This document shows positions 22,992 to 25,103 of a DNA stretch of 25,103 nt, piece after piece. The position numbers were made by a program, and so were the translations under genes. The stretch covers positions 1-25,103 of the forward strand of contig CABQOJ010000002.1 in NCBI GenBank assembly GCA_902465775.1, in the 5' to 3' direction. The notes beneath the pieces are model-generated. The model was not told the origin of the DNA and made no database searches. It saw only the letters and a list, made by a program, of their open reading frames with translations. The stretch's first letter is position 1, and each line of letters starts with the position of its first letter. This DNA comes from an uncultured Porphyromonas sp. GTDB lineage: Bacteria; Bacteroidota; Bacteroidia; Bacteroidales; Porphyromonadaceae.

Positions 22992-23996
22992 TTAGTCTAC
23001 ACGGCAAACCGCCGCATCGTCAAAGCCACGCATATTATTCATAAAGGCAACGGCCGACTGAATGATCGGATAGGCAACGAGAGCCCCCGTCCCTTCACCG
23101 AGGCGCATTCCCAGCGACAGGATCGCCTCTCCGCCTAGGTAGTCAATCATCGCTTGGTGTCCCGGCTCCTCGGAGGTGTGAGCGAAGAGCACATTGTCCA
23201 CAATACGTGGCTCCATCTCGTGTGCCACCATAAAGGCTGAGGTAGCGATCACCCCATCCGCTAGGATTAGCATACCTCTCTTGTAAGCCTCTAGGACGCC
23301 TCCACAGATAGCCGCTATCTCTAGTCCGCCCATCTGCGACAATAGTTCCATAGGGCTCTGCGGATTGTAGCGTGCAGCCACCGCCTCGAGCACCTTCGTC
23401 TTATGTTCTAGGCCCGAGCCACGCAGTCCCGAGCCAGGACCAATGATCGAGGCGATAGAGCGTCCCGTGATCTTGTGCAGGATTAGCGTTGCTGGCGAAG
23501 TATTGCCGATACCCATTTCGCCGAAAGCTATCACATTACTTCCACGCTCCGCCTCTTGCGCCACACATTGGGCGCCAATTAACATCGCCTCAGCGCATTC
23601 CTCAGTCGTCATAGCTGGCTCGTGAAGCATATTGCGGGTGCCGTGCATCACCTTAGCCGACTCAATGCGACAAGCCTCTGGGAAGTCGTAGTCGACGCCC
23701 ACATCTATGACCCGCAGGCGAAAGCCATTTTGCCGAGCCAAGACACTACAAGCTCCTCCGCCCGAGACGAAGTTGATACATTGCTGCCAAGTAATCTCCT
23801 TAGGACAGGGGCTCACGCCCTCCTCGACGATCCCGTGATCCGCAGCCATCACCAGTAGCACGGGGTCGATCAGCTGAGGCGTCACGCTGTGCTGTATCAT
23901 GCCAACCTTGTAGGCGATGCGCTCCAGTTGCCCCAGCGAACCCTTTGGCTTCGTGCGACTGTCGATCCGCTCTTGTAGTGTTTCCTCAAAAGTCAT
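22992..23996 (-). CDS. cobT: Nicotinate-nucleotide--dimethylbenzimidazole phosphoribosyltransferase CobT (334 aa)
   Basis: CobT activates the lower-ligand base to its alpha-riboside phosphate. Diagnostic sequence includes TKPKGSLGQLE (16-26), VMAADHGIVEEGVSP, NFVSGGGACSVLA, GEMGIGNTSPA, and the C-terminal MRLGEGTGALVAYPI, in which Glu301 corresponds to the catalytic Glu of Salmonella CobT. The length is close to the family norm. The gene overlaps the end of the phosphatase-CobU gene by 11 bases, so the two are likely translationally coupled. No dimethylbenzimidazole-synthesis gene (bluB or bza) is in the window, so the base attached cannot be deduced. Confidence 0.96.
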   Translation of the reverse strand: MTFEETLQERIDSRTKPKGSLGQLERIAYKVGMIQHSVTPQLIDPVLLVMAADHGIVEEGVSPCPKEITWQQCINFVSGGGACSVLARQNGFRLRVIDVGVDYDFPEACRIESAKVMHGTRNMLHEPAMTTEECAEAMLIGAQCVAQEAERGSNVIAFGEMGIGNTSPATLILHKITGRSIASIIGPGSGLRGSGLEHKTKVLEAVAARYNPQSPMELLSQMGGLEIAAICGGVLEAYKRGMLILADGVIATSAFMVAHEMEPRIVDNVLFAHTSEEPGHQAMIDYLGGEAILSLGMRLGEGTGALVAYPIIQSAVAFMNNMRGFDDAAVCRVD

Positions 23997-25080
23997 CTTC
24001 TCTCTTCTCTCTATATAAGTCTGAAATAAGTTCCGTGCGCAAAGCTCTGCCAGAGACCATCAGGTAAGCCTCATCAGCCGTGGCAGAGATATATTGGTTG
24101 ACCCACCCCTGTAGATCTACGAAAGCTCGAGACCCCGCATCAGGAGCGTGCAGGCTCATGCCGATCTCGTTACTCACCACGATCAGCACCTCCGCCTTGC
24201 AGTGATGTAGCAGCTCCTGCCACTCACGGCGCGCCTCACTGAGCGAAGCCTCAGCGTCAAACTCTAGGTCGCTGTATATATTCGTAAGCCATAGCGTCAC
24301 ACAGTCGATCAGCACGACACGCCCAGCAATCTGCGTCTGGCTCAGATAGCGAGGCTCCTCGATGGTAGTCCACTCCGGTCCCCTATCCGCTTGGTGACGC
24401 GCTATGCGACGCTCGAACTCCTCATCCCAGTGACGTGCCGTAGCCAGGTAGATAGGTCGATCCGACAGCGAGCGCGCCAGTCGCTGTGCGTAGCCACTCT
24501 TGCCACTGCGCTGGCCACCCGATATGTAGATCACTCGAGGGCGCTGGCAGAGCTTGCCATCCTCATATAGACGATAGTCCCCATTCGGGAGGAAGGTGAT
24601 CTCCTCCACCTTGTCCAGCGGACCTCCCTGTAGCAAAGCCTCTAGCACCCTCATCGTAAAGCCGTGACCCATGAGTAGCACCAGATCATCGCTACCGTGT
24701 CGCTCTTGCAGCTCCTCTAGAAAGCTCTGCAGACGCGCCGCAATCGCCTCCACCGACTCGATCTCGTGTGGCTCCTCCTCTAGTGGTGGCAACTCAACAA
24801 AGGGATGCCCCTCCCAGCGACCGAAGGAGCGCTCGCGCAACCGTCTGTCCAGCGTCAGAGGCGCCTTACAGCCACTCGTAGAGATCATCAGCTCAGCCGA
24901 GCGCTGCGCCCGCAGCTGATCACTACTATATATATGTGTGATGGGATACCCCTTCAGTTTGTCCCCCAACTGTAGACATTGCGCCACCCCTCGTCGGGTT
25001 AGCGTGCCAGCAGTCTGTCCCTGACAAATAGAGAGCAAGTTCTCCTCAGTCTCTCCGTGACGTGCTATAAGCAATCGCAT
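23986..25080 (-). CDS. cobU: Fusion of histidine phosphatase and CobU kinase/guanylyltransferase (364 aa)
   Basis: Two domains lie in one frame. Residues 1 to about 178 are a phosphoglycerate-mutase-like histidine phosphatase: LIARHGET (Arg7, His8), YSSDQLRAQRSAE (Arg57), LRERSFGRWEG (Glu83) and LMGHGFTMR with the second His139. Residues about 182-364 are a complete CobU: P-loop YISGGQRSGKSGYA (GGQRSGKS 188-195), RIARHQADRGPEW with His229 in the place of the guanylylated His46 of Salmonella CobU, LIDCVTLWLTN, and NEIGMSLHAPDAGSRAFVDLQGWVNQ. CobU phosphorylates adenosylcobinamide and transfers GMP to it. All catalytic residues of both halves look intact. A short linker (PNGDYRLYEDGKLCQRPR) joins them. 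The start at 25080 is the only plausible one. It is the first operon gene visible, and upstream sequence is cut off after 23 bases. Confidence 0.92.
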   Translation of the reverse strand: MRLLIARHGETEENLLSICQGQTAGTLTRRGVAQCLQLGDKLKGYPITHIYSSDQLRAQRSAELMISTSGCKAPLTLDRRLRERSFGRWEGHPFVELPPLEEEPHEIESVEAIAARLQSFLEELQERHGSDDLVLLMGHGFTMRVLEALLQGGPLDKVEEITFLPNGDYRLYEDGKLCQRPRVIYISGGQRSGKSGYAQRLARSLSDRPIYLATARHWDEEFERRIARHQADRGPEWTTIEEPRYLSQTQIAGRVVLIDCVTLWLTNIYSDLEFDAEASLSEARREWQELLHHCKAEVLIVVSNEIGMSLHAPDAGSRAFVDLQGWVNQYISATADEAYLMVSGRALRTELISDLYREKREDDF

Positions 25081-25103
25081 AGATCAGTCTCTAGATTAAA
25101 AAG

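Overview
The window looks like chromosomal DNA of a Bacteroidota bacterium, most likely Porphyromonas or a close relative; the species cannot be fixed from the sequence alone. Four proteins end in a type-A C-terminal sorting domain of the type IX secretion system (T9SS). There are several SPII lipoproteins, a DUF6029-type outer-membrane barrel, Omp28-family proteins, and promoter -7 boxes of the Bacteroidota form TAnnTTTG.

Layout. (1) 1-86 is the 3' end of a probable MBOAT acyltransferase. (2) 87-799 is non-coding; it holds a decayed IS30-family transposase tail and a possible small transcription unit. (3) 800-9848, plus strand, is a surface-protein cluster: a T9SS cargo, a lipoprotein with an FGE/C-type-lectin-like domain, a 1425-residue T9SS cargo with leucine-rich repeats and five InlB-B-like repeats, and, after a hairpin, an LRR lipoprotein. 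(4) 9849-10370 is non-coding and contains a nested inverted-repeat element (9871-9979) with a possible promoter on the minus strand. (5) 10371-12275, plus strand, is an Omp28/thioredoxin-fold T9SS cargo. It converges, over a stack of strong hairpins (12288-12408), on a five-gene minus-strand operon (17938-12424): lipoprotein, TlpA-like thioredoxin, DUF6029 barrel, Omp28 lipoprotein, and a thioredoxin/adhesin T9SS cargo. (6) 17939-18239 is non-coding and holds a promoter box and an unusual 21-bp-periodic repeat inside a larger inverted repeat. (7) 25080-18240, minus strand, is a compact late cobalamin operon: histidine phosphatase-CobU fusion, CobT, CobS, CobC, CobQ, CobD, CbiB.

How the genes work together. 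The cobalamin operon covers amidation of cobyrinic acid diamide to cobyric acid (CobQ), attachment of the aminopropanol arm (CobD, CbiB), activation of cobinamide (CobU), and assembly of the lower ligand (CobT, CobC, CobS). Corrin-ring genes are not in the window. The middle block combines four CxxC thioredoxin-fold proteins, predicted to sit in the periplasm, in the outer envelope or on the cell surface, with one beta-barrel that carries a Cys pair near its C terminus. I read it as an extracytoplasmic thiol-redox module. That is the best candidate for an under-described system here, but its substrate cannot be told from the sequence.
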